Origin: Deltaproteobacteria bacterium Ga0077550
Lineage (GTDB): Bacteria > Myxococcota_A > Polyangia > Nannocystales > Nannocystaceae
Assembly (NCBI GenBank): GCA_001464385.1
Contig: LNFB01000329.1
Coordinates: 1 to 64,000, forward strand
Length of the DNA stretch: 64,000 nt
Direction of reading: 5' to 3'
Every line of letters begins with the position of its first letter. Positions within the stretch are counted from its first letter, which is position 1. Below are positions 34,336 to 43,048 of this stretch, in pieces. The translations under genes were made by a program, and so were the position numbers. The notes under the pieces are model-generated. The model had not been told where the DNA came from. It ran no database searches and saw only the letters and a program-made list of their open reading frames with translations.

Positions 34336-34611
34336 GTGATCGACGTCCTGCTGACCGACGGGCGGTTCATCGACGTCGCCCTGGTGGCGATCGTCGTCGA
34401 GCTCGCGATCCTCGCGGGCCTCGCCCGCGCGGGTCGGACGCGGCTACGCCTGCGCGACGTCGCGGGTCAGATGCTCGCCGGTGGGCTCCTGCTCGCAGCC
34501 CTGAGGGTCGCGCTCGCGGGGGGCGACACGCTTTGGGTCGTCCTGCTGATGACGGCCTCGTTCCCCGCCCACCTGTTGGATCTGTCGCGTCGCGTCACCG
34601 CGGCGCGCTGA
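34336..34611 (+). CDS. Small three-span membrane protein after bchP
   Basis: 91 residues from a GTG 10 bases after the bchP stop. Three hydrophobic segments (about 12-30, 42-60, 65-82) are joined by short Arg-rich loops (RAGRTRLRLRD). No family is recognised. Its tight spacing and last place in the bchG-bchP unit suggest a role near the pigment-tailing enzymes or light-harvesting complexes, but nothing in the sequence fixes one. Confidence 0.55.
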   Translation: MIDVLLTDGRFIDVALVAIVVELAILAGLARAGRTRLRLRDVAGQMLAGGLLLAALRVALAGGDTLWVVLLMTASFPAHLLDLSRRVTAAR

Positions 34612-34632
34612 CTGTCGCGAGCCACGAAAGAA

Positions 34633-34671
34633 GGACCGGACGATCGCGGGGTTCCCCCGATCGCCCGGTCC
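34633..34671 (-). terminator. Terminator of the pufC end of block C (possibly bidirectional)
   Basis: A long interrupted hairpin has arms GGACCGG-CGATCG-GGGG and complement around a TT loop. Read on the minus strand it is followed by TTCTTTC, the expected T-rich tail, about 70 bases after the pufC stop. It lies between convergent bchP and puf transcripts and may stop both. Confidence 0.7.
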
Positions 34672-34742
34672 ATTCGCGGGTGCACAGACCCGCCGGCCGT
34701 CCGACCCCGGGGGCGTCGCCCTCGAGGCCGCGGTCGGGGACC

Positions 34743-35807
34743 CTACGGGCCGCCCGCGGCCGGACTGGCCGGGGCCGGGGCCGCCGGAGCGGTCCGCGGA
34801 GGCTGGGGCATCGCGCGGGCGAGGGGCGGGAAGTCGGGCAGCATGCTCTTGCCCATCAGGGGCTTGTACGCGCCCTGGTGGCAGGTCGCACAGTTGAGCT
34901 TGGGGCCGTCACCGTTCGGGCCGAGGCGATTGGGCGGGAACACGTCGGTCAAGGGCGCGAGCCACTCGTTGTTGAGGTGGCGCACCATTCGAATGCCGTG
35001 CCACGCCGTCGCCCGCGTCGCGGGGCTCTCGCTCCAATTCTCCCAGGCGCGCGAGTTGTGGCAATAGGTGCAGTTCACGCCCAGCGAGCGCGAGAAATGC
35101 ATCATCAGCGAGTACGTCCACTCGGTCTGCTTGATCGAGGAGTGGTTCTCCCCGGGCAGCGCGGTGTTGGTCTGCACGCGGATGCTGGTGTCCCCGAGCA
35201 GGAACTGCTCGAAGGCCGTGCGCGGCAGGGACGTGCCGTTGTCGCCATTGAACCGGTTCTGCTCGGCGTTGTAGCCCAGCGACGCCGCCAGCACGTCCTG
35301 CGGCGCCTCCTCGTGCCAGATGTACCGCGGCACGGGTTCGCCGCGGTGACAGGTCCAGCACGTGACGCCCGTCTCCTTGACGTGGCTCTTGAGGTCCTCG
35401 TTGATGTGCATCGTCATCTGCAGCATCCGCCGCGAGACGACCTTCGTGTAGAGCGCATCGGAGGCGAGGTCGCCGTCGACATGGCAATACGCGCATCCTT
35501 GCTGCGGCGAGACCCAGGCGGTGATCGAGTTCATCATCCCGACGAACTCGCCGGTGCTCAGGTGCCCGAGGACCTGCACGTTCTTGTACGCGTTCACCGA
35601 GAGGTCCCCCGACTTCGTCAGGGGGAGTGCGGGCGGGGGCACATTGCCGGCGGCCCGGTCCTCCATGCGCTCCACCGTATCGGTGACCTGCATCCCGACC
35701 CCGTCGAATCCGAGCTGGGTCGTGCGCGTGGGCTCGAACCAGAACACCACCATCAGGAGGATGAAGAACGCGACCATCCCCAGGGCTGTCTGCTTGAGAC
35801 CACTCAT
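34743..35807 (-). CDS. pufC: PufC, tetrahaem reaction-centre cytochrome c
   Basis: 354 residues. Four CXXCH haem sites sit at 105-109 (CAYCH), 150-154 (CWTCH), 246-250 (CTYCH) and 306-310 (CATCH), in the two-pair layout of the cytochrome that re-reduces the special pair. The N-terminal hydrophobic segment (about 8-24, [14 protein letters not shown]) has no lipobox Cys, so it is probably an uncleaved membrane anchor, unlike the lipidated PufC of some purple bacteria. A Pro/Ala tail ends the protein. The ATG overlaps the pufM stop. Confidence 0.95.
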   Translation of the reverse strand: MSGLKQTALGMVAFFILLMVVFWFEPTRTTQLGFDGVGMQVTDTVERMEDRAAGNVPPPALPLTKSGDLSVNAYKNVQVLGHLSTGEFVGMMNSITAWVSPQQGCAYCHVDGDLASDALYTKVVSRRMLQMTMHINEDLKSHVKETGVTCWTCHRGEPVPRYIWHEEAPQDVLAASLGYNAEQNRFNGDNGTSLPRTAFEQFLLGDTSIRVQTNTALPGENHSSIKQTEWTYSLMMHFSRSLGVNCTYCHNSRAWENWSESPATRATAWHGIRMVRHLNNEWLAPLTDVFPPNRLGPNGDGPKLNCATCHQGAYKPLMGKSMLPDFPPLARAMPQPPRTAPAAPAPASPAAGGP

Positions 35808-37177
35808 TGCTGTCCCTCCTTGGCGTCGGCGGCCTTCGCCTCGGACTTGCTGTCGTCGAGCTTCGCGTCGTCGTCTGGTTTCGCGTCGGCAGCCGGTTTC
35901 GCGTCGGCAGCCGGTTTCGCATCGGCAGCCGGTTTCGCGTCGGCAGCCGGTTTCGCATCCTCCGCTTTCGCGTCTGCCTTACCCTCCGGCGTCTCCGCCG
36001 CATCCGCCTTCGCGTCCTCCGCCTTCGCGTCGGGCGCATTCGCGTCGGGGCCCTCGGGCGTCGCCTCGATGCCGCCCGCCACCGGGGGCGCGGCGATCTC
36101 GGTCGGCGCCGGGGTCTGCTCGACGGGGGCCACCGGCGCGGGCGCGGGCTCCACCGCCACCGGCGCGGCCGGGGTCGGCTCGGCGATCGCCGCCGGGTCC
36201 GGGGCCCGGACGGTCGGCACCCCCGAGATCAACGGATCCTCGGCGGTCTGGTACACGGCCGGGTACGACGGGGCGAAGTCGTGCTTCTGCGCCCATTGGT
36301 ACCAGTTGTCGACGGCCGTGCCGCTGAGCAGGATGCCGATGCCGCCCGTCAACGGGCACAGCACCGCGAACCACCACGCCCAGCGGTGGATGGACTCGAA
36401 CGTCGCGTTGAACCCCATCGTCCACCGCCAGAACAGCGCGCTGCGCTCGGCCGCGGTGCCGCGATCGACGACCTGACTGACCTCGCGCTCACCGCCGAGG
36501 TGACTGACCGCGAGAACCGTCGCGCCGTGCATCGCGAACAGCAGGGTCGAGCCATACAGGAAGACGATCGAGAGGCAGTGGAACGGGTTGTAGAACAGAT
36601 TGCCGTAACGGATCGAGAACGCCGCGGTCCAGTCGAGGTGCGGGAAGATGCCGAACGGCACCGCCTCGCCCCAGCTGCCCATCAGGATCGGGCGGATGAA
36701 CCCGAGCACGAGGTACAGCCAGATCGCCGAGGCGAAACCCCACGCGACGTGCGTCCCCATCCCGAGCGCCTTGGCGCGCCGAAAGGTGCGCCACCACCAG
36801 AGCAGGATCGACGCGCTCAGGAAGAACCCCGCCATCAGCCACCATCCGCCCTGGTTCAGGGCGGGGATGGACAGCCCGCCCGAGGGCGGTGGGGGCTCGA
36901 GCGCGAGCCAGGGCAACTGGCGGACGAACTCGGTCGGACTCCAGTCGACCGAGGCCAACATGTTGAGTCCGATGATCTCGAACGCGATGACGAAGCAGAT
37001 CGCCGAGGCCAAGCCGAGCGTGCCGAGGTAGATCGGGCCCAGCTGGGCGTTGCCGAACCAACCGACGAGTCGGGACAACCGCGCGCCGCGGGTACGCCCC
37101 TCGGCGTTCGGGATCGGCATCGACGGATTCGGCGGAGCCGCGACTTGAATCCGGGTGAAGATGTTCGTGTGCTGCAT
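35804..37177 (-). CDS. pufM: PufM, reaction-centre M subunit with long C-terminal tail
   Basis: 457 residues against about 310-330 usual. The core (1 to about 322) is normal with five membrane spans. Ligands can be read: His180 (PHLDW), His200 (YNPFH, special pair), His217, Glu232 and His264 (iron site), and Trp250 at the QA site. After [12 protein letters not shown] comes an extra tail of about 130 residues: first Pro/Ala/Val-rich, then Ala/Asp/Lys repeats of the ADAKPA type encoded by 18-bp DNA repeats. GGAG precedes the start. The tail would lie on the periplasmic side. It is the middle gene of pufLMC. Confidence 0.95.
   Translation of the reverse strand: MQHTNIFTRIQVAAPPNPSMPIPNAEGRTRGARLSRLVGWFGNAQLGPIYLGTLGLASAICFVIAFEIIGLNMLASVDWSPTEFVRQLPWLALEPPPPSGGLSIPALNQGGWWLMAGFFLSASILLWWWRTFRRAKALGMGTHVAWGFASAIWLYLVLGFIRPILMGSWGEAVPFGIFPHLDWTAAFSIRYGNLFYNPFHCLSIVFLYGSTLLFAMHGATVLAVSHLGGEREVSQVVDRGTAAERSALFWRWTMGFNATFESIHRWAWWFAVLCPLTGGIGILLSGTAVDNWYQWAQKHDFAPSYPAVYQTAEDPLISGVPTVRAPDPAAIAEPTPAAPVAVEPAPAPVAPVEQTPAPTEIAAPPVAGGIEATPEGPDANAPDAKAEDAKADAAETPEGKADAKAEDAKPAADAKPAADAKPAADAKPAADAKPDDDAKLDDSKSEAKAADAKEGQQ
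35877..35948. repeat. Four 18-bp tandem repeats in the pufM tail
   Basis: Four consecutive copies of an 18-bp unit (GGTTTCGCGTCGGCAGCC on the plus strand, one copy with a G-to-A change), plus a partial fifth, encode the repeated ADAKPA residues. Copy number could vary by slippage. Confidence 0.85.
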
Positions 37178-37192
37178 GGGAATCTCTCCGGA

Positions 37193-38017
37193 TTAGGACC
37201 AGATCGGGAGGTTGAGCCACCAGCCCCACCACTCCGGCCACCCCTTGGTCCAGTAGGGGCCGCTGATGATGATGCAGACGGCGCTGAAGAACCCTGCGCT
37301 GAGGGCGAGCAACAGTCCGAGGCGGTGGATGCCCAGGGCGCCGATCGAATACCCGATGTGATCGCGGAAGAACGTGTCCTCGTACTCCGCGCCCTTCACG
37401 GTCTCGCCCTTCTGGGGGTTGGTCGCCGAGAGGATCAGACCTCCATGCAGCGCCAACGCCAGCGTCGTCGTGAAGAAGAACGACACGGCGATCATGTGGG
37501 CCGGGTTGTAGTGGAAGTGCAGGTATTGGTACCCGACGTTCGACACCCAATCGAGGTGACTGAAGATGCCATACGGGAACGCGTGGCCCCACGCCCCGAG
37601 CATCACCGGGCGTATGACCACCAGCGTGAAGTAGGCGAAGACGGCGACCCCGTAGGCGAACGCGATGTGATAGCCCATGCCCAGCTTCCGGGCGATCTCG
37701 GCCTGGCGCAGGGCCCAGGAGAAGAACGCGCCCAGGGCACAGACCGTCACCAGCTGCCAGATACCCCCCTCGCGCAACGGCGCGAAGCCGAGGCCATATT
37801 CGATGGGCGGCGGGGCGATGTTGATCAACCACGGGTTCCACGTCGGGCCGAGCGCCGCCCCCCAGAGGAGCAGCGCGGTGCCGACCACGGCGAAGAAGAT
37901 GGTCGTCACCCCGAAGAAGCCCACATAGAAGGGGCCGAACCAGAAGTCGAAGAGATCACCCCCGACGAGGGTGCCTCCACGGACGCGATATCGTCGCTCG
38001 AAGCTCAGCAGGGCCAT
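37193..38017 (-). CDS. pufL: PufL, reaction-centre L subunit
   Basis: 274 residues, normal length. Ligands line up one residue beyond Rhodobacter numbering: His154 (accessory bacteriochlorophyll region), His169 and His174 (special-pair region, FHYNPAHM), and His191 and His231 (non-haem iron). The QB proton path residues Glu213, Asp214 and Ser224 ([12 protein letters not shown]) are kept, so a quinone-reducing type II centre is expected to work. GGAG lies upstream of the ATG. Unusually, the gene follows bchO rather than pufA. Confidence 0.97.
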   Translation of the reverse strand: MALLSFERRYRVRGGTLVGGDLFDFWFGPFYVGFFGVTTIFFAVVGTALLLWGAALGPTWNPWLINIAPPPIEYGLGFAPLREGGIWQLVTVCALGAFFSWALRQAEIARKLGMGYHIAFAYGVAVFAYFTLVVIRPVMLGAWGHAFPYGIFSHLDWVSNVGYQYLHFHYNPAHMIAVSFFFTTTLALALHGGLILSATNPQKGETVKGAEYEDTFFRDHIGYSIGALGIHRLGLLLALSAGFFSAVCIIISGPYWTKGWPEWWGWWLNLPIWS

Positions 38018-38036
38018 GGGATCGTCTCCAGTTGCG

Positions 38037-38957
38037 TCATTGGGCTTCGCGTCGTTGGTGCGGGCCCCGATCCAGGTGATCGAGGATCAGGGCCGAGATG
38101 TGATCGGGTCGCTCCTCGTGGAGGAGGTGACCCGCGCCGTCGACGACGGCGAGCGTGGCGTTACGGAGTCGGCGCGCGGCGTCCTGCACCTGGGGCATCG
38201 GCACCGCGAGGTCGTTGCGCCCGGCGAGCAGGAGGAACGGGACATCGAGCGCGGGCAGCTCGTCGTAGAGCGCGTCGATGTCCCAGCGCGCCATCATCGT
38301 GAGGACGCCCGTGACGTGCTCGGGTCGCTCGACGAGACGGCGGTACGATTCGACGCCGACCGCGTCGAGGACCGAGCCTGTGCCGCGCAGGATCCGATCG
38401 ATGCGATCCGAGGTCGCGAAGCACGAGGCGAGGAAGGCTGCCGATGACGATCGGCCGAGCAGCGCCGCTGCGGGGCGCAGCACCGCCGCCGCCAGGCCGC
38501 GGAAGGGCACCAACGCGGGGGCGAGGCCGACCACGAGCGACGGCGCGACGACCCCGTCGAGGGCGAGGCGCGTGGCGACTGCGGCACCGGCCGAGTGCCC
38601 CACCACGAGCCGCGGACGGAGCTCGAGGACCTCGAGGAGCTCGCGGAGGGCCTCCGCGACGTTCGGCAGCGTTGGATCGAACGCAGAGCCGAAGCTCGAG
38701 CCCGCGTGCCCCGGCAGGTCGGGCGCGATCACGGTGAACGACGCGGCGAGCCGCTGCATCAGCGGCCGACAGGAGTGGCTCGAGGCGCCCGCGCCGTGCA
38801 GCAGCAGCGCCACCGGGCCGCTACCCATCTCGAGCAGGTGCCATCGATGCTCCCGGATCGCGACCACGCGACAGCGCGGGGTGTCGCCGGTCGATGCCGA
38901 CGCCCGCGGGCCGGGGCGCGCATCGGGGCGCGTCGCCTGGGCGGCGGCTACCGACAT
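38037..38957 (-). CDS. bchO: BchO, alpha/beta hydrolase of the bchIDO unit
   Basis: 306 residues from the ATG at 38957, overlapping the bchD 3' end by 10 bases. It has the alpha/beta hydrolase fold: oxyanion region [16 protein letters not shown], nucleophile elbow [11 protein letters not shown], acid in [10 protein letters not shown] and His in [12 protein letters not shown]. BchO always accompanies the Mg-chelatase genes bchI and bchD in purple bacteria; its exact role is unsettled. It is followed by pufL after 19 bases. Confidence 0.92.
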   Translation of the reverse strand: MSVAAAQATRPDARPGPRASASTGDTPRCRVVAIREHRWHLLEMGSGPVALLLHGAGASSHSCRPLMQRLAASFTVIAPDLPGHAGSSFGSAFDPTLPNVAEALRELLEVLELRPRLVVGHSAGAAVATRLALDGVVAPSLVVGLAPALVPFRGLAAAVLRPAAALLGRSSSAAFLASCFATSDRIDRILRGTGSVLDAVGVESYRRLVERPEHVTGVLTMMARWDIDALYDELPALDVPFLLLAGRNDLAVPMPQVQDAARRLRNATLAVVDGAGHLLHEERPDHISALILDHLDRGPHQRREAQ

Positions 38958-40837
38958 GGCGCGGCCTCCTGGGCGAGGGATCGGATCTCGCGCGAGACCC
39001 CGGCGGTGTCGAGGTACGGCAGCGCGAGATAGCGGGCGTTCATCTCGCTCGCGAGCGCGCGGACGCGGGGCGTCGCGCGCGGCGAGGTGTCGAGCACCAG
39101 CGCGGGCACGCCGGTCTGGCGCAGCCGTCGGGAGCACGCCATCGCGTCCTCGGTCGCGGCGTCGCCGGTGCGACCGTCGAGGGCCACGTTGCCGCGCCCG
39201 TCGGTCATCATCACGACCAGCGGCGTGCGACCACGCTTGCGGGAGTCGGCCGCCAACGCGGTCGCGGCGTCGATGCCCGCGGCCAGGGGCGTGGTGCCGC
39301 CGCCTGCGAGATCCGCGAGGCGACGTCGCACGCGGGCGAGCGAGCGCGTCGGCGGCAACACGACGTCGGCATGCGTGCCGCGGAAGGCGATGAGCGCGAC
39401 GTGATCGCGTCGCACGTAGCAGTCGGTCAGGAGGTGCTCGACCGCGCCCTTGGCCTCGGCGAGGCGCTGCAGCGCGGCGGACCCCGAGGCGTCGACGGCG
39501 AAGATGACGCAGGTCTCGGTGCGCTGTCGGAATTGCTTGACGCGGAAGTCCTCGCGGCGGACCTCGACGCGGGGCCGCGCGAGGGACTCTGCGTGCGTGG
39601 TGCGCCCCCGCAGGCGCTGCCAGGGCGCGGCGGCGCGCAGCGTGTCGAGCACGGCGATGCGCGCCCCCTGACGCAGGGGCGCCGCCCGACTGCCCGCCGG
39701 TCGACCGCCCTGGGTCGAGGCGCGCGACGCCCCGGCCTGGCCCGTGCTCGGCGTCGCGGCCTGTCGGGCCCCCGCGAGCTTCATCAGCTCGAGCAGGCCC
39801 TCGGGGACGCCGCTCTTCGCGGCCTCGAGCACGATGTCCTCGAGCGCAGCCGGGTTCGGCACGTCGTCGGTCCGCGCGTCGTCGTGCTCGGGCGGGGACG
39901 CCTCGGGCGGCGCGGCGGCCTGCTCGGGTTGGGCGTCGTCGGGCCGATCGTCGGGCCGATCGTCGGGCCGATCGTCGGGGTCGGACGGTGCGTCGGACGG
40001 TGCGTCGGACGGGGGCTCTGCCTCCGTGGGGGCCTCGAGGCGAGTCGCGCGGCGACCGAGGACCAGGCGCGCGGCGACATCGAGATCGGCGGTCTCGACC
40101 GACGCACGTCCGGCCAGCGCGGCATGGACCGTCGCGGCACGGGCCGCCAGCAGCACCGCGCGCAGCGACGGGATCCCGAGGGCGAGCGCGGCGCGACACA
40201 GCGCGTCGATCGCCGCGGGCGCGAGCTCGACGGTCGCGAGTCGAGCGCGGACCTCGTCGAGCGAGCCCACGTCTTCGATCGACTCCGGCACCGCGCGGGG
40301 ATCGAAGGCGTCGAGATCGAACCCGAACGCGAGGCGATCCAAGAGGCACGGTGCGACCTGCTCGTCCTCGATACCTTCGTCGAGCACGACCAACGAGAGC
40401 GCGCACGGGACGACGGCCGTCATGCCATCGCGTTCGAGGGCGAGCTGCCCGCGATCGAGGACCGCGCACAGGTGCGCGGCGACGCGGGACTCCATGCGCT
40501 CGGCCATGGGGAGGATCGCCAGGCCGCCGTGGGCACCGGCGAGGAGGCCCTGCTCCCACACGACCCTGCCGCGGTGAAGCGTCGCCGCCAGCGAGATGCC
40601 GCCCAGGAGCCGATCGTCGGTGACGTGCAGTGGGATCCGCGTCGACGGGGTCGCCGCCGGGAGCAGGCCTCGGATCCACGCGCAGACGCGATCGCGGGCG
40701 GGCCCGGAGCGCGCGCGCAGGTGGATGCCGCCGAGCCCGAAGGGATCGACCGCGAGCATCCGGGCCGCCACGACGACGTCCGCCCACGGTCGGAGCCGTG
40801 GGGATGCGGCCGCGTCGGTCGACGGCACGTCGCTCAT
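38948..40837 (-). CDS. bchD: BchD, Mg-chelatase subunit D
   Basis: 629 residues from the ATG at 40837, which overlaps the bchI stop. An N-terminal AAA+-like part lacks a good P-loop, as is usual for BchD. A central acidic/Pro linker has DDRP repeats (12-bp DNA repeats at 39937-39972). The C-terminal integrin-I/VWA domain holds the MIDAS motif DASGSAA and TDGRGN. It couples BchI ATPase to Mg insertion by BchH. Confidence 0.95.
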   Translation of the reverse strand: MSDVPSTDAAASPRLRPWADVVVAARMLAVDPFGLGGIHLRARSGPARDRVCAWIRGLLPAATPSTRIPLHVTDDRLLGGISLAATLHRGRVVWEQGLLAGAHGGLAILPMAERMESRVAAHLCAVLDRGQLALERDGMTAVVPCALSLVVLDEGIEDEQVAPCLLDRLAFGFDLDAFDPRAVPESIEDVGSLDEVRARLATVELAPAAIDALCRAALALGIPSLRAVLLAARAATVHAALAGRASVETADLDVAARLVLGRRATRLEAPTEAEPPSDAPSDAPSDPDDRPDDRPDDRPDDAQPEQAAAPPEASPPEHDDARTDDVPNPAALEDIVLEAAKSGVPEGLLELMKLAGARQAATPSTGQAGASRASTQGGRPAGSRAAPLRQGARIAVLDTLRAAAPWQRLRGRTTHAESLARPRVEVRREDFRVKQFRQRTETCVIFAVDASGSAALQRLAEAKGAVEHLLTDCYVRRDHVALIAFRGTHADVVLPPTRSLARVRRRLADLAGGGTTPLAAGIDAATALAADSRKRGRTPLVVMMTDGRGNVALDGRTGDAATEDAMACSRRLRQTGVPALVLDTSPRATPRVRALASEMNARYLALPYLDTAGVSREIRSLAQEAAPCR

Positions 40838-41856
40838 GCGGAGAAGACCTCCTCGAGGGCCCGATCGACGCGCACCGTCGAACCGACCTCGTCCAGCGGA
40901 TCTCGGCGCAAGCGGTGGCGCAGGGCGAGCGCCGCCACCTGCTTGAGGTGGAGCTCGCCGGTCTCCGTGGCGCCGTCGAGGCTCGCGGCCGCCCGCGCCG
41001 CGCGGATGAGCGTGAGTTCGCCGCGCAGGCCGTCGGTCCCCAGGGCTGCGCACAGCGACGCGGCCCGCTCGATGACGCGATCGGACACCGCGATCTCGCG
41101 CAGGCGGACGCGCGCGTCGGCGAGGCGACGGCTGGTCGCGGCCTCGCTCGCGGCGTACTCCGCCAAGAAGCGCTGCGGATCGTGGTCGAACGCCATCCTG
41201 CGCTTCACGACCTCGACGCGGGACGCGATGTCCGTCGGCGTCGAGATCTCGAGCGCGAGCCCGAACCGATCGAGGAGCTGCGGGCGCAGCTCGCCCTCCT
41301 CCGGGTTCCCGCTGCCGATCAGCACGAAGCGCGCCGGGTGGCGCACGCTCACGCCCTCGCGCTCGACGACGTTCTCGCCCGAGGCCGCGACGTCGAGCAG
41401 CAGGTCGACGAGGTGGTCCGGCAGGAGGTTGACCTCGTCGATGTAGAGGAAGCCGCGGTTCGCCCGCGCGAGCAGGCCGGGTGAGAACACCCGCTCGCCG
41501 CGGGAGAGCGCGGCCTCGAGGTCGAGCGCGCCGACGACCCGATCCTCGGTGGCGCCGAGGGGGAGATCGACGACCGGGACGGGGATCTGCTGCGTGCGGA
41601 ACTCGGCGCCCTGGCGGCGCGGGCACTCCGGCACGCAGCGGCTGGCGTCGTCGCTCGGATCGCAGTTGTACGCGCAGCCGCACACCGCGTTCATCGGCGG
41701 CAGGAGGGACGCGAGGGCGCGGACGGCCGTGGACTTGCCGGTGCCACGGTCGCCGAGCACCAGCACCCCACCCAGGGTCGGATCGATCGCGACGAGCTGC
41801 AGGGCGAGCCTCAGCTCGTCCTGCGCGACGATGGCGGTGAAGGGAAATGCGGCCAT
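40834..41856 (-). CDS. bchI: BchI, Mg-chelatase ATPase subunit
   Basis: 340 residues. It is an AAA+ ATPase with Walker A GDRGTGKST (35-43) and Walker B FLYIDEVNLL (136-145). The Cys-containing insert VCGCAYNCDPSDDASRCVP is the one that gives thioredoxin sensitivity in relatives. It forms the ring complex with BchD. It lies 19 bases downstream of an unknown membrane-protein gene and overlaps bchD. Confidence 0.97.
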   Translation of the reverse strand: MAAFPFTAIVAQDELRLALQLVAIDPTLGGVLVLGDRGTGKSTAVRALASLLPPMNAVCGCAYNCDPSDDASRCVPECPRRQGAEFRTQQIPVPVVDLPLGATEDRVVGALDLEAALSRGERVFSPGLLARANRGFLYIDEVNLLPDHLVDLLLDVAASGENVVEREGVSVRHPARFVLIGSGNPEEGELRPQLLDRFGLALEISTPTDIASRVEVVKRRMAFDHDPQRFLAEYAASEAATSRRLADARVRLREIAVSDRVIERAASLCAALGTDGLRGELTLIRAARAAASLDGATETGELHLKQVAALALRHRLRRDPLDEVGSTVRVDRALEEVFSA

Positions 41857-41875
41857 GGTTGTCGTCCTCGTGCGG

Positions 41876-43045
41876 TCAGGCGACCGCGAGCTCCGAGTGC
41901 ATGGGGTCGGAGTCGGCCGCGGTGCCGACGCGACGGCGGCGGGCCGCTCGCCACAGCGCCCACGTGCCGAGCGCGAGCCCGCCGAAGAAGATCGCGAACG
42001 TCGTGGGCTCGAGCAGGAGCCACGGCTGGCGCATCACACCCCACTTGCCGAGGATCTCGACCGGGGTCCACACGACGATCATCGCCCCGACCGCGTAGCG
42101 GATCGCGGGGCCCCAGCCCGACTGCTGGTGGAGCCTCCAGATGCAGTAGAGCGATCCGGCCATCGCCGAGAAAAGGATCGACTTGGTCGCGATCGAGTAG
42201 ACCCCCGCGAGCTGCTCGTCGTAGGTCCACAGCAGCAGCAGATAGAAGAACCACACCGTGGTGACGTACTGGAAGGCGCTGCGGGGGCCGTAGTTGTCGA
42301 TCCGACCGTGGACGATCGGTCCGCGCATGGTCGGCACGCGCTCGCGCCACCACAGGAACACCGGACAGCGCGACGACTCGAGGAACAGCAGGTAGGCGAG
42401 GATGAGGACCAGTCCGCCCCAGCTGTGCTTGAGCAGCACGTACTCGCCGTAGGTCGCGACGAGCTGCCCGTCGAGGACCGCGACGGTCTTGCCGATGCCC
42501 ATCGAACGGGACGCCAGGGTGAGCCCGTACTCGATCGCGCCGGTCCAGATCAGGTTGCCGCCGAAGATCCCGAGGATCGACTGCGCCGCGTCGTTCTGGA
42601 TCCGCGACGTCGCCCAGATGAGGACCAGGCCGAGCGCGGTCAGGCCGAGGGCCGCCCAGACCAGGAAGCGCGTCACCGGCAGGGTGCGCACCTCGAGGGT
42701 GCCGGCCTGCGCCTCGATCAGACCCGCCTCGAACACCCGTCGATCCGCGGGGTCGCGGGTGCGGGCGACCGCCGCCTCGAGTTCCTCGACGAGCGAGAGA
42801 TCGCTGAAGAGCCGCGCGGGCACGCCGGCGGCGAGATCGGGATCGGCCACGGCCTGCTCGCCAGCATTGATCGCGACCATGAACAGGTGCGCCGACCCGA
42901 GCATCAGCAGCACGAAGAGGCTGGTGAGCAGGGTCCGCAACCAACGGTTGTGCCGCCACCCGTCCGCACGCACGCGCGCACCACGGCCGCTCGGGGCTGC
43001 CGGAGCGGTCGTGTGGGCCATCGCGGTGCTGCGCTGCGTGAACAT
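41876..43045 (-). CDS. Unknown multi-span membrane protein in a pigment operon
   Basis: 389 residues (ATG at 43021 would shorten it by eight). The first membrane span (about 37-57) is followed by a charged loop of about 70 residues outside the membrane. Then come about five to six further spans. The most distinctive block is RIDNYGPRSAFQYVTTVWFF then YLLLLWTYDEQLAGVYS. There are no haem, iron-sulphur or di-iron motifs. I do not recognise the family. It sits between the Bch2-like transporter (3 bases) and bchI (19 bases), so it is almost certainly co-expressed with Mg-chelatase and reaction-centre genes under the PpsR-type promoter at 44444-44487. Confidence 0.75.
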   Translation of the reverse strand: MFTQRSTAMAHTTAPAAPSGRGARVRADGWRHNRWLRTLLTSLFVLLMLGSAHLFMVAINAGEQAVADPDLAAGVPARLFSDLSLVEELEAAVARTRDPADRRVFEAGLIEAQAGTLEVRTLPVTRFLVWAALGLTALGLVLIWATSRIQNDAAQSILGIFGGNLIWTGAIEYGLTLASRSMGIGKTVAVLDGQLVATYGEYVLLKHSWGGLVLILAYLLFLESSRCPVFLWWRERVPTMRGPIVHGRIDNYGPRSAFQYVTTVWFFYLLLLWTYDEQLAGVYSIATKSILFSAMAGSLYCIWRLHQQSGWGPAIRYAVGAMIVVWTPVEILGKWGVMRQPWLLLEPTTFAIFFGGLALGTWALWRAARRRRVGTAADSDPMHSELAVA

Positions 43046-43048
43046 GCG

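Noticed and set aside
39937-39972. Short tandem repeats as a CRISPR array
   Set aside because: These are 12-bp in-frame repeats encoding DDRP in BchD, with no spacers.
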